A stretch of DNA of 64,000 nt, from assembly GCA_022575985.1 (NCBI GenBank), contig JAKSXM010000007.1:60666501-60730500 (forward strand), in the 5' to 3' direction. The number at the start of each line of letters is the position of its first letter. Within the stretch, counting starts at the first letter, position 1. Source of the DNA: Anagrus nilaparvatae. Its lineage: Eukaryota; Arthropoda; Insecta; Hymenoptera; Mymaridae. Made by a program: the position numbers and the translations under genes. The notes under the pieces are model-generated. The model did no database searches, was not told the origin of the DNA, and was given only the letters and a program-made list of their open reading frames with translations. This document shows positions 50,544-61,753 of the stretch, one piece after another.

Positions 50544-51391
50544 TCCCAAAAAAACATTTACATGTAAAGTTACGCAAGTGCCTTTAAGTTTTGTCACTGC
50601 GCTTATTTATTTTATCTAGTATTTTATTAGGTAAACATTCTATTATCACTATTATTAAACACTGCGAAAGTTTTGAGATCTCAAACAAAACTTTACGCAA
50701 GTTATGTGGGCTGATTAATAAAGAAAAAAAAATAATATTACTTATTAAGTAATTGATTTATTGTAGATATAATATATGGAATTTAAAGTACCGGATTAAA
50801 TATTCTATTATCACCAATTTTTAACACTACGAAAGTTTTGAGATCTAAAACAAAACTTCACGCAAGTTATGGAGGCTGATTAATAAAAAACAAAAAATAT
50901 TAATTATAAAATTTTAAGATCTCATAAAAAAAAAAAAAATTCACTTGCCAGGTCTACATAAATAGCCGCTTCCAATTATACCTGGCAAGTGAATTTTTTT
51001 TTTTTTTTTATGAGATCTTAAAATTTTATAATTAATATTTTTTGTTTTTTATTAATCAGCCTCCATAACTTGCGTGAAGTTTTGTTTTAGATCTCAAAAC
51101 TTTCGTAGTGTTAAAAATTGGTGATAATAGAATATTTAATCCGGTACTTTAAATTCCATATATTATATCTACAATAAATCAATTACTTAATAAGTAATAT
51201 TATTTTTTTTTCTTTATTAATCAGCCCACATAACTTGCGTAAAGTTTTGTTTGAGATCTCAAAACTTTCGCAGTGTTTAATAATAGTGATAATAGAATGT
51301 TTACCTAATAAAATACTAGATAAAATAAATAAGCGCAGTGACAAAACTTAAAGGCACTTGCGTAACTTTACATGTAAATGTTTTTTTGGGA
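50544..51391. mobile_element. Palindromic element with duplicated units in each arm
   Basis: The left arm (50544-50952) starts tcccaaaaaaacatttacat. The right arm (50981-51391) ends with the complement. The arms look nearly identical. The 28-base loop is bounded by ttcacttgccagg and cctggcaagtgaa. Each arm contains two diverged copies of a unit of about 180 bases with cgaaagttttgagatct, aaacaaaacttt, acgcaagttatg and ggctgattaataaa. Thus it is an inverted pair of direct repeats, like a foldback element. Its right end lies at or within the retrotransposon fragment at 51368. Confidence 0.8.
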
Positions 51392-51796
51392 TTTTATATA
51401 CATAGCTTCATCGCAATAGTCGGAGAGCATCTCGCATGTTTTCTTAGATTTGGACACTAGAAGACTTGGTGTTTGTTCCATCTCTGTCCATGCGGTCTCT
51501 CCGACTGCACCTATGAAAGATTCTCTGATGACATCCCATCTTAGAAACTTAAATATGAAGGTGATGTGGGTTATCTGGCCCTTCTCCGCATTCACACTCA
51601 TCAGATTGAGTAATTATATTTCGCTTTTTAAAATACTCTTTGAAGTTTCCATGTCCAGAGACAACTTGCACAAGATTGTGACGAGGCTGAAACAAGACAG
51701 GTTACTACTTTCTTTGAAGTCGTTGAAGAAGACGTAGGTACCTCTTCCCTTTGAGGTGGCATCCCATATCGCGCGCATCCCTAAACTAAAATTCAT
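51368..51796 (-). pseudogene. Non-LTR retrotransposon reverse transcriptase, C-terminal fragment
   Basis: On the minus strand one frame from 51796 has WDATSKGRGTYVFFNDFKE. A second frame gives VQVVSGHGNFKEYFKKRN, then ITQSDECECGEGPDNPHHLH. A third has RWDVIRESFIGAVGETAWTE. W..T.KGR.T, then SGHG.F..Y, then a C.C...PH.. region and an RWD..R. word is the order seen at the C-terminal end of R1/Jockey-type ORF2 proteins after the reverse transcriptase domain. At least two frameshifts and a stop make it dead. It abuts the palindrome ending at 51391, which may have inserted into or next to it. It need not belong to the same element as the Gag fragment at 32230. Confidence 0.7.
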
Positions 51797-53392
51797 AATT
51801 GAAAAAGTGTTGACAATATAAATAATACTTATTTATATTAAAAGATATAAAAAATTAAATTTTTCTTTTTATATTAGGTACTATTTTATACTCTGATGTA
51901 CGTTTACTTTAATTACCATAAAACGTTATGTTAAAGTACAGAAAAAAAAGCATAAAAGTTCATTGTTTCTTTGTTAAAAGGTGTTTTGCATTATTTTTTA
52001 CTCGTTTATACTTTTAACTTTTTTTCTAAAAAAGAACCTATTGAAAATTTTCTTCATTAACAAACCCTTTTTATTTTATTGTTAATATATCTTCCTGCTC
52101 TCTGATGTAAACCACATTTAAAAAAAAAACTTTCTTTTTTTTTTTAATTCTAATTTTTAAGTACAAAGTGTAAATTTTTGAAAATATATTTTTACGAGCT
52201 TTTATTTTATGATTTTAAAAAAATTACTTACAAGACTTTTAATAACATTTTTTACGAGTATATTAGTCTGGTAGCTTTATTTTTTTAATTTATGCACTAA
52301 ATTTTATGAATTTAGAGTAAAAATACATGTCAATATTCAAGAAATTTAGATTTTTTTTAGCGAACTCCATTGTATATTTTTTCAAAAAGAAGTTTTTGTA
52401 ATTTTTACGAAGGAGAGGATCGATTATCACATAACCAATGTTACTTTAATAATTTTTATGTAATTTTATATTTTTTAAGAATTGAAAATTTTTTGTGTTT
52501 TAGAAAAAAAAGGTATTAAATATTTTATTTCCAGCCCCATTGGAGCTATTTTTATACCAAACATTTTCGGAGCTTTCTTCGTATCTACCTGTCTTCCCTT
52601 TTATGATTTATTATTTATGAATCAAAAATCAGAAAATTTAAATTTTGGCAATTTTTTATTAAATATAATAAAAAATTTAGCCGAGTTATAATACGTGTAA
52701 GTAATTAATATGAAAATAGAGCAGAGTTTATAGAGATCAAAAATATCTAAATATCTTCAGAGACTATCAAACAATCCCTGATAAGCTATTTTCCAATTTA
52801 CTTTTTAACTAGGACCACTCTCAGCTGCACAACTCATATATTATTTATACAGATCTCGTGACTTGCAAACCAGAAAGTTTGGACCCCATATCAATTCTAT
52901 TCAACTGAAGGCACTAATGCAATCTGAAAAAAAAACTTTTAAGAAATTAAGCACTTTGTTTTTATTTTATCTATAAAGATTAAAACTTCGCAAAAATGAC
53001 TAGTAGCTCGAACTATTTTATCCTTTATTCTTATAAGATAATTCCTATATAGGCTAGTAAATATTTAATTTTCTGCATATTTCAAAAAAAAATCTAGTAC
53101 CCTAATTAAATCAGATTTCAAAAAATAATTCTTTGTTTATATTTAATAATAGTAAAAAGATTTTAAAATTTTTTAATACTTTTTAAAATATATTTTGCAT
53201 ACACATTCGTGCATCGTAAAATTATAACTTTATTATTTCACATTAAAATTTCTACTACAGACCTATATACAATAGAAAGATGAAATTCCATATTGGAAAA
53301 TATAATAAATAAATATAAGAATGCATGTATGAGTAATTTTCTTTTAAAAGCCTTAAATATATTTTTTAATTAAATTATTTTTTCTTTTACAG
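51797..53392. other. Last part of the 39-kb intron
   Basis: AT-rich. The 69-codon frame at 52482-52691 has no domain. It ends in the polypyrimidine tract and acceptor of ligand exon 2. Confidence 0.5.
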
Positions 53393-53507
53393 GCTAATGT
53401 TAGTCAGAGCGAATACGAAAGGGCGCATAAAGAGTACCTGACTAGATTAAGTGCAACGTCCGCAGGAGATGCAAGGCAAAGAAGATTTTTTACTATGCAT
53501 GCTGAAG
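53393..53507 (+). CDS. mav: TGF-beta ligand (Maverick-like), coding exon 2: start of prodomain
   Basis: A 115-base exon between acceptor ttttcttttacag and donor gctgaag|gtaatt. It codes ANVSQSEYERAHKEYLTRLS and ATSAGDARQRRFFTMHAE (residues 85-122), then one base of the next codon (phase 1). Phases match exon 1 (0) and exon 3. Its composition is distinctly less AT-rich than the intron, with CpG words (gaaagggcgcataaagagta), which supports coding. It is too short for an ORF finder. The amphipathic, charged helix-like sequence suits the early prodomain of a TGF-beta precursor. Family assignment rests on exon 3. Confidence 0.8.
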
Positions 53508-55193
53508 GTAATTTAATTATTATTTAATTGTATTAAATATAATTTTGTTAAACTTACTATCTACTATTAATTTAATTTTAAACTTTATCATATTTTATAT
53601 TTGGTTTATTAAACGATAGTATTTGATCCATAAAATATATGCAAAGGATAAATTAATTAAACATTTTTTGTATAAATAATCGAGGAAAATTATTTTATAG
53701 CTCAATTTTATTCAGTTTATTAGTTACTTGCTTTTTTTTTTCACTAATAAGTAAGACAGCAATAAAAATAAATTTATACTTAAATTATAAAAAAATTTAT
53801 TAGAATTTTTTTTTTTTTGAACGATAATTGCAAGAGAAATTGGACTATAAAATTTTGATTAAATCTAAAATGTAAAAAAAAAAAACAGAAAATTATATGC
53901 ATAAATCTAAAAATAGATTTTGTGCAACAGTCCCATACAATTAAATTTTTTTCTGTTTCTTAAAAGTAGTCCGAAATATTCTGAATTTTTCTAAAATGCA
54001 GCATGAGCGTCAAATAGGACTTTTCCCATAGAATGTATAATTCTGCGATTCGAAAATATATTTAGATTATAAGTGAGCAAAAATTGTGAATGAATTAAAA
54101 GTCTCATGATTGGCCTGAATATTTCTCGTAACTTTCATATACTTTTTAATATAAATAAATAATTTATTTACTAAAGAAATTAGAACCAAAAATAGCGATT
54201 TTCCGTAATCCATATTCAATCAAAGAATCGTATTTTGTCAATTTTTCAAGAATACGTAACTCAAAATAATTTTTGGACCCTAGAATGAAATCCTAAGAAA
54301 AATTTTGTACGTTTAGAAAAACTGTCTATAAAAGTTCTGATTGTAAATGATTCAAAATGTGTATTTGTTTTCTTTAAAAATTTCTTATTTTTTAAATTAT
54401 ATTTTTTGCACCAAAAATGAATGAATCATTAATTTACAATAAAATAAACACATGTAGGTATACATATTTTGAAGTATACATTTCTGACGTCAAAAATATT
54501 TAACAAATATTACATATTATAAGCGTACATTTTTTCCTGGTTACACTTAATCAAAATAACAAAAAAAATATTTCTGTTGAGTTTAAAACGACCTTGCTGG
54601 ACAAATTATAAGGAAAAATTCAAAAAACTTTGATTTTTACTCTTGTCAATATTTCATTCTCAATTTGAGAACCTCTTCAGGACCTTTATTTTTTTATAAG
54701 AAATAATTTTTTAATTTTACAAAATATTACATTGAATTGTTTGAATTACATATATATTTTACATACCATTTAAAAAACTTAACTTGACATTTAAATATTC
54801 TTATGTTCCTATTTTTTAAAAATTACTTAAATGTATAAAACTCTTATATATTCTTTTATAAAAATTTTTTTTTATCGAAAAATATTTCTTATTATCATAA
54901 AAAACAAACGTAATCTTAAAGCTCATTGATAATAATTTAAAATCAAATTAATTTACATATTTTTTAATTATATAAAAGTTAATGTATATTTAAATAATTA
55001 ATTATATATATTAGCCTTTACGTTATTTTAAAAATAATTTAGACCATTTTTTTCTAAATACTTAAGTTATCTAAACTATCTTTTATAAAACAAAAACCTG
55101 ATTTGAAGGTAAACAATTGTTTTTTTGACAAGAACAATATTAAATTATGTGAGAATATAAACAAAATATAAATATAAAGGTTTTTGATCTGTA

Positions 55194-55404
55194 CATTGAA
55201 AAAAAAATCCGGTTACTACAACCGAAATTCCGGTGGCGGTCGCGGTTGTGGTAAACGAATTTTGTTTATTTGTTTGAATGGTCGGAAATGTCATAAAATG
55301 TAAAAAAAACGTTAAAAAAATTAATTTTTTCCTGTGAAAATTTTCCAATTTCTTACGTAATTTGCAGAATTCTGGTTACGGAAAACGGATTTTTTTTTTC
55401 AGTG
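55194..55404. mobile_element. MITE with TA target duplication
   Basis: Starts cattgaaaaaaaaatccggt and ends ggattttttttttcagtg, flanked by TA (55192-55193 and 55405-55406). Sub-terminal words ccggttac and ggttacgg also pair loosely. About 211 bases, noncoding. The TA duplication and CA(C/T)TGAAAAAAA-type ends are typical of mariner-like MITEs. Confidence 0.7.
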
Positions 55405-55952
55405 TAGGCCAGAAAACAAATTTGATTAAAAAAAAATTAGAATTGAACAAATTTTAAGATACTTTAAGAATTGAAAGCCATTTACAAAAGTCGAACCTTA
55501 CATTATATAATAATGAAAAAAATACGCAAAAATTGAAGACACCGTCTAAGCTAATATATATTTATGAATTCCAAAAAGTAAAATGATGATTCTAAGAAAT
55601 TTCTTCCATAATTTATCCCACGATTCTTCACCTCGAGATTGCATATAATACTGACAGTTATTTTATAATATACACGCATGAGGTATAATATATTATTGAA
55701 AAAAAACTCATTGAAGAATTTTAAATTTCGTTGCTGTTTGTCGCGACATATGACATGACTATGTGCAAAAATTATGACGTGATTTTAAAAAAATTTTTAA
55801 TACTTATTTTATCTTTCAACAAAAAATTAGTTTTTTGTGATTGTGTTTTATATTTCCTTTGAATTTTATAAGTTTTTGTCAATTTCCAGTTATATACGAG
55901 AGAATGATCTGAATTTTTATGGCCACCTATGCTTACCATAATTATGCCTATA

Positions 55953-56529
55953 TTTAGGCCGGATCTGCATAAGACTGATTCTCTAAACTCCATAATGTGA
56001 ATCAAAACCTCAAATGTAACTGTAGTGCTGTGCAATGTGCACAGCATGTTTTCCGCAGTTATGAATCTCTTTTACGGAGTTTGGAAAACCAGCCTAAGGC
56101 TCCATCCAACAAAAGCCGCAAAAGGAGGGCGCAACCGCAAGCGCAATGCGCAGAAACCACTTTTATCTTATACGCAACTCGAAAGACACAGAATCTTCTT
56201 CTGCGCCTCGATTTTACGGTTTCTATAGACGCGGCCTTACGCTGGTCACATGAGACCCTCATTTACGGTTTTTTAGAATCAGCCTTAGACCCCATCTACA
56301 AAAGCCCCAAAAGTGGGGTGCGATTGCGATGTAATGCACAAAAACCGAAAATGGTTGTACCCAGCTTATTCTTAAGCTCCATCTACACAAGCAACAAAAG
56401 TAAGCAAGCGTAAATGCGGCGCAATGCGCACAAAACAATTTAAGGTCTCTGCGCATTGCTGTTTCGCTTACGGTTATGACACCAATTTATGGCGTTTTAT
56501 GAACCGAACTCATGTGGATTAGGCCTAAA
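55953..56529. mobile_element. MITE with GC-richer internal repeats
   Basis: The ends tttaggccggatctgcat and atgtggattaggcctaaa are imperfect inverted repeats. The 577-base interior is less AT-rich and contains three or four diverged copies of a unit with ctccatctacacaagc, then gcaaaag and gcgcaatgcgcaaaa. The overlapping frames here (138 codons at 55997-56413 and others on both strands) arise from these repeats. I do not consider them genes. Confidence 0.6.
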
Positions 56530-57552
56530 CATAAAATTTTACGCACGATGTTTACATCTTACTGGATAAAAATAGTATATTACGACCCATGGCCATAAAA
56601 ATAAAAAATGGCCCAAATTTTGTTATGACCAAGGGTCTTTTATACGATTTTTCCTGATCAGGAATAAGAAAAAACTAAGAAAACAACTAAGGAACAACCA
56701 GAAAATACATATTTTCAGCCCTCCGTACCGAATAATTAAAAAAATTTTTAAATCACTAATAATAAAAAAATATAAAAAAAAGCTAAATCTATAAATTAAT
56801 TTGTTAAAATACCTTGAAATTCAAAATATCGAGGCTCTACTGTATATTTACATTATGCACATGTTAAATGTCTATATTTAGGACCTATAAATGATGATCG
56901 TATATTTATAAACATCACTAATATAATTATATATAAATATAAGATGTATCTATATTTAATTTTAAATTGCATAGATAGTTGGTTCAGTCATTGATAAACT
57001 AATTCTATTTATATTCCATTAACATATGGCTGCGTTACTATATGAAACTTTAACGTATTTTTATAACTCATTAATTAATAATTTTAAGTATTATGAAAAA
57101 TTTAATTTATGAAAATTTAAATAATAATTTGACATGACAGTATCTAAGTGATTAAAATTGTATTTTTGGCTAAGCGTAATTTTGTCAGTTTATGATTATA
57201 TGGGTCTAAATATAAATGTGTGAAACAAGGTGCACAAGCATTTTAATGAATATCAGAATTTATGTTTTCGCGAACTCTTTGAATTCGCGACCTTTTAAAT
57301 GCAGATTTTCCTCGATATTTTTCTTTGGGAAAATGATTTTCCGTAGCTCGCCTCTTTCAACCTCTCAATTACAAAAGTTCTCGGGATACATGTACCGTCA
57401 GCTTACATGGGCTGTACTTTTCAAATATTAATTAATAAAATAATTGCAATATGGAGGATTAAATTTCCAAAGGATAAATTTACTAGAGGGGACAATTCCC
57501 AAGGAATCAATAGATTGTAGTATAAATATAGAATAATAAAGTATACTACCGT
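56530..57552. other. Intron DNA
   Basis: At 56570-56720 there is a family C fragment (ttacgacccatggccataaa, tggcccaaattttgttatga). Otherwise nothing recognised. Confidence 0.4.
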
Positions 57553-57852
57553 AATTGTTTCTCGCTACCACCAGATTAGGTGTTTAGGGTGGCAGATCGC
57601 GAATTTCGGGGTCTTTTCAATGATAAAAGTTCGGAAAACCCTTAGATTTGCAAAACTATCCCTAAAAGGGGTATTTTTTATATATTTCATATATTCGAAA
57701 ATTTAAGAATGAATTGCCAATTTTTAGTAGACAGGACACTGAAATTCGTGATCCGCGACCTAAAAACCCATGTGGACCAAATCTGGACACTGAAAGCACG
57801 AAAATAGCAGAATTACCCCTTTTAGGGGTAGCTTTTGCTAATTAAACATTGG
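57553..57852. repeat. Family A element, degenerate partial copy
   Basis: Words ggtggcagatcgcgaatttc, aaactatccctaaaaggggt and gtgatccgcgacctaaaaac match family-A sub-units in order, followed by accccttttaggggtagctt. No termini or target duplication visible. Confidence 0.5.
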
Positions 57853-57939
57853 AGTAAGGTGCCAAATATGATACTTAAATAGCTAGATTAAAAAAAAATT
57901 CCTTGTCAAAAAAATGTAAGTGTATAAAATATTTTCACT

Positions 57940-58181
57940 AGGGGTGTGCGGTTACCCGAAAGTAGGGTCGGGTACCCGAAATTTCGGGTTTTTTGCTTCG
58001 AGTTAGGTCGAAATTAAGATATCCAAAAAAGCTTTCGATTTAAAACTGCAAGTGCAGACCTTTTTCGGGAAGTTTCGGGCTTTACATAAAATCTGACCTG
58101 CAAAAATTTGACAAAAAAAACCGAAATTTCGGCTACCCGACCCGAGTTTCACACACACCCCTCACACAACCGCACACCCCT
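57940..58181. mobile_element. MITE with aggggtgtgcgg termini
   Basis: About 242 bases from aggggtgtgcggttacccga to ccgcacacccct. Repeated gggtacccgaaatttcggg words are inverted towards the right end (cgaaatttcggctacccg). The right end has a duplicated acacccctcacaca piece. Such ends resemble hAT-type MITEs, but an 8-base duplication is not evident. Noncoding. Confidence 0.6.
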
Positions 58182-59467
58182 CAATTAGTTTTATGTTATT
58201 AAACTTTCAAATACAGGTTAATTTTATACAATAAATGAGGCAGCGATTAAAAAATAAATTAATATAAAACCGCATGAGTGATTTAATGCGCACTAAACTT
58301 ATAAAAAGTTTTCACATATGTATTTTCACATAAATGGCTAGATATTTTTTTTACAAAAAAAAAATTTTAATATTACACGCACTGAAAAAAATTTTTTACA
58401 AAATGTATGACAAATTTTGACTAATATTAAAATGCTTTTATTGCATAAGTAACACTTACTAAAGATAAAAGAGATGTAATTTTTAAAAACAATTTAAGTT
58501 AAATATTTTATTTTAAACTTTATGATCGGAAGTAAAAAACTTAAACTGTAAAAATGGTCATTATTAGCGGTACCTTTATATTCAGCAAATATATTTTTAA
58601 AAAATTATATTTTCATATATGTTAAAGATTTGCAATAAAGATAAGTTAAATACCATTTAAACAATTTCTAAATTTTGCAGTATAAGTAGAGATAAAATTG
58701 TTTGACTGAATACCTAATTTCGTAATTCATTTTTCCCAAAAATACTCTAAGTACCCACATTAGGCGACTTTAAATTATTTTTTTGCGATTTTTTCATTAT
58801 GGGCATTATTATTTATTTATTATTAGTATTTATTTTCTGTTATGAAAAACTGGACCATTATTATTTTAAAAAAAAAATCGTGACCAAATATAAAAACAGG
58901 TAAACATTTGTATTCTTATCATTGACGAAGAAACTTTTTTAAGCTATCTTAGTCAGTGAAAAAACAATACCCTAAACTCTAATAAAGTAGATAATTTTCG
59001 AGTATTTGATAGATTTACCATGAAAATTTCTGGGACCTGCTTTTCTATATCACCGGGAGAAAATCCTTGGAAATTCTGACTCAACTTTCAATTTCCTCAG
59101 AAAATTTTAGCAAATTATCCCTTTTTAGGCTTTTAACACGTTTTAAACATTTCCAAAACTTTTGTGCAAAAAAAAAGAAAATAAAAAATTTAATGGTTTT
59201 TAGTTTTCTTTTTTTTTATACAAAACTTAAGCTGAAAAGGGAGACTTTGTAGTCAAATTTGCCGACGAATCCGAAAATCAAGTTAGAATTTCTCAAAATT
59301 TTTATCAGAAAACAGAACAGTGGGTTCCAGAAATTCTGGCCTAATCTGCTAAGTACCCAGAAATTCTGTTCCTTTCGTGTTCCTTTAATAATGGGCTATT
59401 TGCGACCTGGACTATTCTTTACTAAGGCCATGGAACGAAACTGCGCTATTAAAATAATTAAAGCGGG
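58182..59467. other. Intron DNA without recognised features
   Basis: AT-rich, with a lone cactgaaaaaaattttttac word at 58380, like a MITE end without a partner. The frames at 59067-59471 are not supported as genes. Confidence 0.45.
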
Positions 59468-60235
59468 TTGAAAAGTTGACGTTTTTAGGAGGAGGGGGGA
59501 ATAATTTCAATTTAGCGACTTCTCTGCTTACTCCAGTCAAATTACGGAGGGGGGGGGTATAGTTTTGGCCATCACCAAATTTGTTCTACTAAAGGTTTTT
59601 TGGGTCACTGATCACGAATTTAAGGGACATTTATGTAAAAAATGTGTCTCCACCCTTAAACCAGCAAAAACTACCTCTAAAAACACGTATTTTTCATGTA
59701 TTCACACTTTGAGCGTTCAGGTTTGGTGTTCATGGATTTTTTGGGTAGCTGATCACGAATTTCGGGGTCCTAGATTTGAAAAATTGGCAATTTACCCTTA
59801 AATTTCAGGGTTATCTCTATTAAAAATTTGCAGTTCACCCTTAAATTTGCAAAAACGTAAAATGAGGTAGTTTTTTGCTAATTTAAGGGTTAAGTGTCAA
59901 CTTTTTATAGCTAGAACCCCTAAATTTGTGATCAGTGTCCCAAAAAACCTCACATACACCGAATTTGAACGCTCAAACGGGGTAGTTTTTGCTGATTTAA
60001 GGGTGAAGCGTGCATTTATTACATAAATGACTCCTATAAGAGACGAAATCTGACGGTGGCCTGTAACTATACAACCAAAACCGTGATTTGACTGGGGTAA
60101 CTTTTGAGTTTAGGGATTTATTATAATTTTGATTCTATGACTTATAATAATTAGGAAGTGTAAGTTAAAACTGTTATAAGTCAATATGTTCAATGCTCGT
60201 TGTTGTGTTAACACACAAACAAGTTATAAGTTTTT
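59468..60235. repeat. Family B element, copy 3, split by a family A insertion
   Basis: The left part (59468-59530, with gttgacgtttttaggaggag) and right part (60098-60235, with ggatttattataattttgat, acttataataattaggaagt and caatatgttcaatgctcgtt) match the order in copies at 8447 and 9888. They are separated by the complete family-A element at 59531-60097. The left end of copy 3 appears truncated. Confidence 0.6.
59531..60097. mobile_element. Family A palindromic element, copy 4, with termini and TA duplication
   Basis: Starts ctccagtcaaattacggagg and ends ccgtgatttgactgggg, flanked by TA (59529-59530 and 60098-60099). Internal repeats include ggttttttgggtcactgatc, gggtagctgatcacgaattt and gtagtttttgctgatttaag with inverted partners. 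At 567 bases it is the most complete copy. It interrupts a family-B copy, so family A moved after that family-B insertion. Confidence 0.75.
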
Positions 60236-60608
60236 TTTCAATATTAATATTAGACCTAAGCTTATTTTTGCTTTCGTTAAGTTGGAAATGGAGTCAAAAT
60301 AAATTAATAAAAAATTTTCTTCAAGAGGGTGAAAGAAAAAAATTTCCTATTGAGCTCGCTATTAAAGGTGTATAAAAAATTGTTGAGAATGCGATAGTGC
60401 CTTAATTTCATTACTTAAATGTCTTGACCGTTCGATAAAATATTTTACATCATAAAGGGATGGTAGATATTGAAAAATGCCCTTGAATTAAATAAAATAT
60501 GCCTAATTCTTAATTTTTTGTAGCAATAAAAAGTTAGAGTTATAAAATTAAAAAAAAAGTCAAATTATTTCTTAAATTGACTAAAATTTAAAATATTTTT
60601 TGTTTCAG
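60236..60608. other. End of intron 2
   Basis: AT-rich with no feature other than the polypyrimidine tract and acceptor (tttgtttcag) of ligand exon 3. Confidence 0.5.
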
Positions 60609-61471
60609 AAAATGCAGACAACGTATCATGTACTGGAATACCACTAAGTTTTAAAATGACAATAAATAATCCAGAACGCATACTTGTAGAATATGCATCT
60701 TTAAGGTTATTACTTAATTTAAACGAAAAAATAAAAGATCTTGATGTTAGAATATATCGATCTATACCAAATGACGTAACATGGATAAATAATAATGTAT
60801 TAGATGTAACTTATTTAGACATAAATAATAATAATAGTAGTAATAGTAATAAACGTTTAATAGTAAATAAAAAAATAAGTATTGATAATCCAAATAAATC
60901 AAAATGGTTAGAATTTGATTTAACGAGTGAAGTAACAAGATGGATAGAAACAGAATATTTTTTTCGTCCACTTGATAATTTTTGTTTAGATATTAAATTT
61001 TTAAATAATAATAATAAATTAATAAAAACAAATATATCATCAACAGTAATAAATGTTCATACGATATATGCAGCAAGACACGTAAGACGAAAAAGAACAA
61101 CGAGAGATCAATTAATATCGTTGCATCGTGGCAGACGTACAGAATGTAGAGGTGAAAGTAAAAAATGTTGTAGACATAGAATGACTGTTATATTTAAAGA
61201 TTTAGAAGGTTTTGACTTTATAATTCAACCTAAAACATTTGATGCTGGTTACTGTAAAGGTAGATGTCCACCAAGGTATAATCCAGCCCATCATCATGCA
61301 TTGTTACAAAGTTTAATATGGAAAGAAGATAAAAAAAAAGCACCTAGACCATGTTGTGCACCCAGTAAATTAGCAGAACTTGAAATACTATATTTCGATG
61401 AAAATGATGCTACTAAATTAAAAGTTTCTAATTGGAAGGATATGAGAGTACTTGAATGTGCTTGTTCCTAA
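60609..61471 (+). CDS. mav: TGF-beta ligand (Maverick-like), coding exon 3: prodomain, furin site, mature cystine-knot domain
   Basis: This exon carries most of a secreted TGF-beta superfamily ligand, a dimeric signal that acts through serine/threonine-kinase receptors. The joined protein has 409 residues. The prodomain includes NADNVSCTGIPLSF, LVEYASLRLLLNL and WLEFDLTSEVTRWIE (residues about 221-236), the usual W..FD.T..V..W prodomain strand. An Asn run (AAT codons) sits near residue 195. RRKR (282-285) is a furin site, leaving a mature domain of 124 residues. It has nine cysteines (302, 309, 310, 338, 342, 371, 372, 406, 408) in the order C-x6-CC-x27-C-x3-C-x28-CC-x33-C-x-C, ending CACS. 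This is a complete cystine knot plus the extra cysteines of the activin/TGF-beta group. The CPPRYNPAHHHALLQSL region and CACS end fit my recollection of insect Maverick better than Dawdle, activin-beta or Myoglianin; the subfamily call needs a tree. Confidence 0.85.
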
Positions 61472-61753
61472 AAAATCTTTTTTTATACGTTATTTCTTCA
61501 TAATAAATAAATTTTTAGTACAAAAAAAAATCTTAATCTATTATAAATTTCTATGTTATTTATTACTTATTTACTTAAAAAAAGAAAGTTTTTTATAAAT
61601 GGAATTTAAAATATTAAAATTATCAATGATTTCATAACTCGTATTATGTTGTATATTGTTATTATTTTTTATTATTATCATTGATAAAGAAGTATATATA
61701 TTTCATTTTATTAAAAAGAACGGATAAAATATAAAAATGTAATCTAGCTTACG
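61472..61753 (+). terminator. Probable 3' end of the ligand transcript (polyadenylation signal)
   Basis: AATAAA at 61502-61507 lies 31 bases after the stop, inside taataaataaattttt, with further A/T-rich words after it. A transcript end within the next 30 bases would give a very short 3' UTR. Other AATAAA-like words downstream make a longer UTR possible. Confidence 0.4.

Larger units (their letters stand above)
14277..53392 (+). other. 39-kb intron of the TGF-beta ligand gene, hosting a nested receptor gene
   Basis: Bounded by gtgagt at 14277 and the polypyrimidine acceptor ttttcttttacag ending at 53392. It contains the minus-strand ionotropic receptor, two non-LTR fragments, five large palindromes and several MITEs, listed separately. 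That exons 1 and 2 belong to one gene is inferred from frame phase, the signal peptide and the prodomain order, not from transcript evidence. Additional exons or alternative first exons inside it cannot be excluded. Confidence 0.6.
53508..60608 (+). other. 7.1-kb intron 2 of the TGF-beta ligand gene
   Basis: From the gtaatt donor to the acceptor tttgtttcag at 60608. It holds four MITEs or palindromic elements (listed) and otherwise AT-rich sequence. None of the plus or minus frames inside (for example 57216-57431 or 59067-59252) has a domain. Confidence 0.7.

Noticed and set aside
51450..51737. 95-codon plus-strand frame
   Set aside because: Antisense shadow of the non-LTR reverse transcriptase fragment on the minus strand.
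55997..56456. Overlapping frames of up to 138 codons on both strands
   Set aside because: They result from GC-richer internal repeats of a MITE; no domain, and frames are open on both strands at once.
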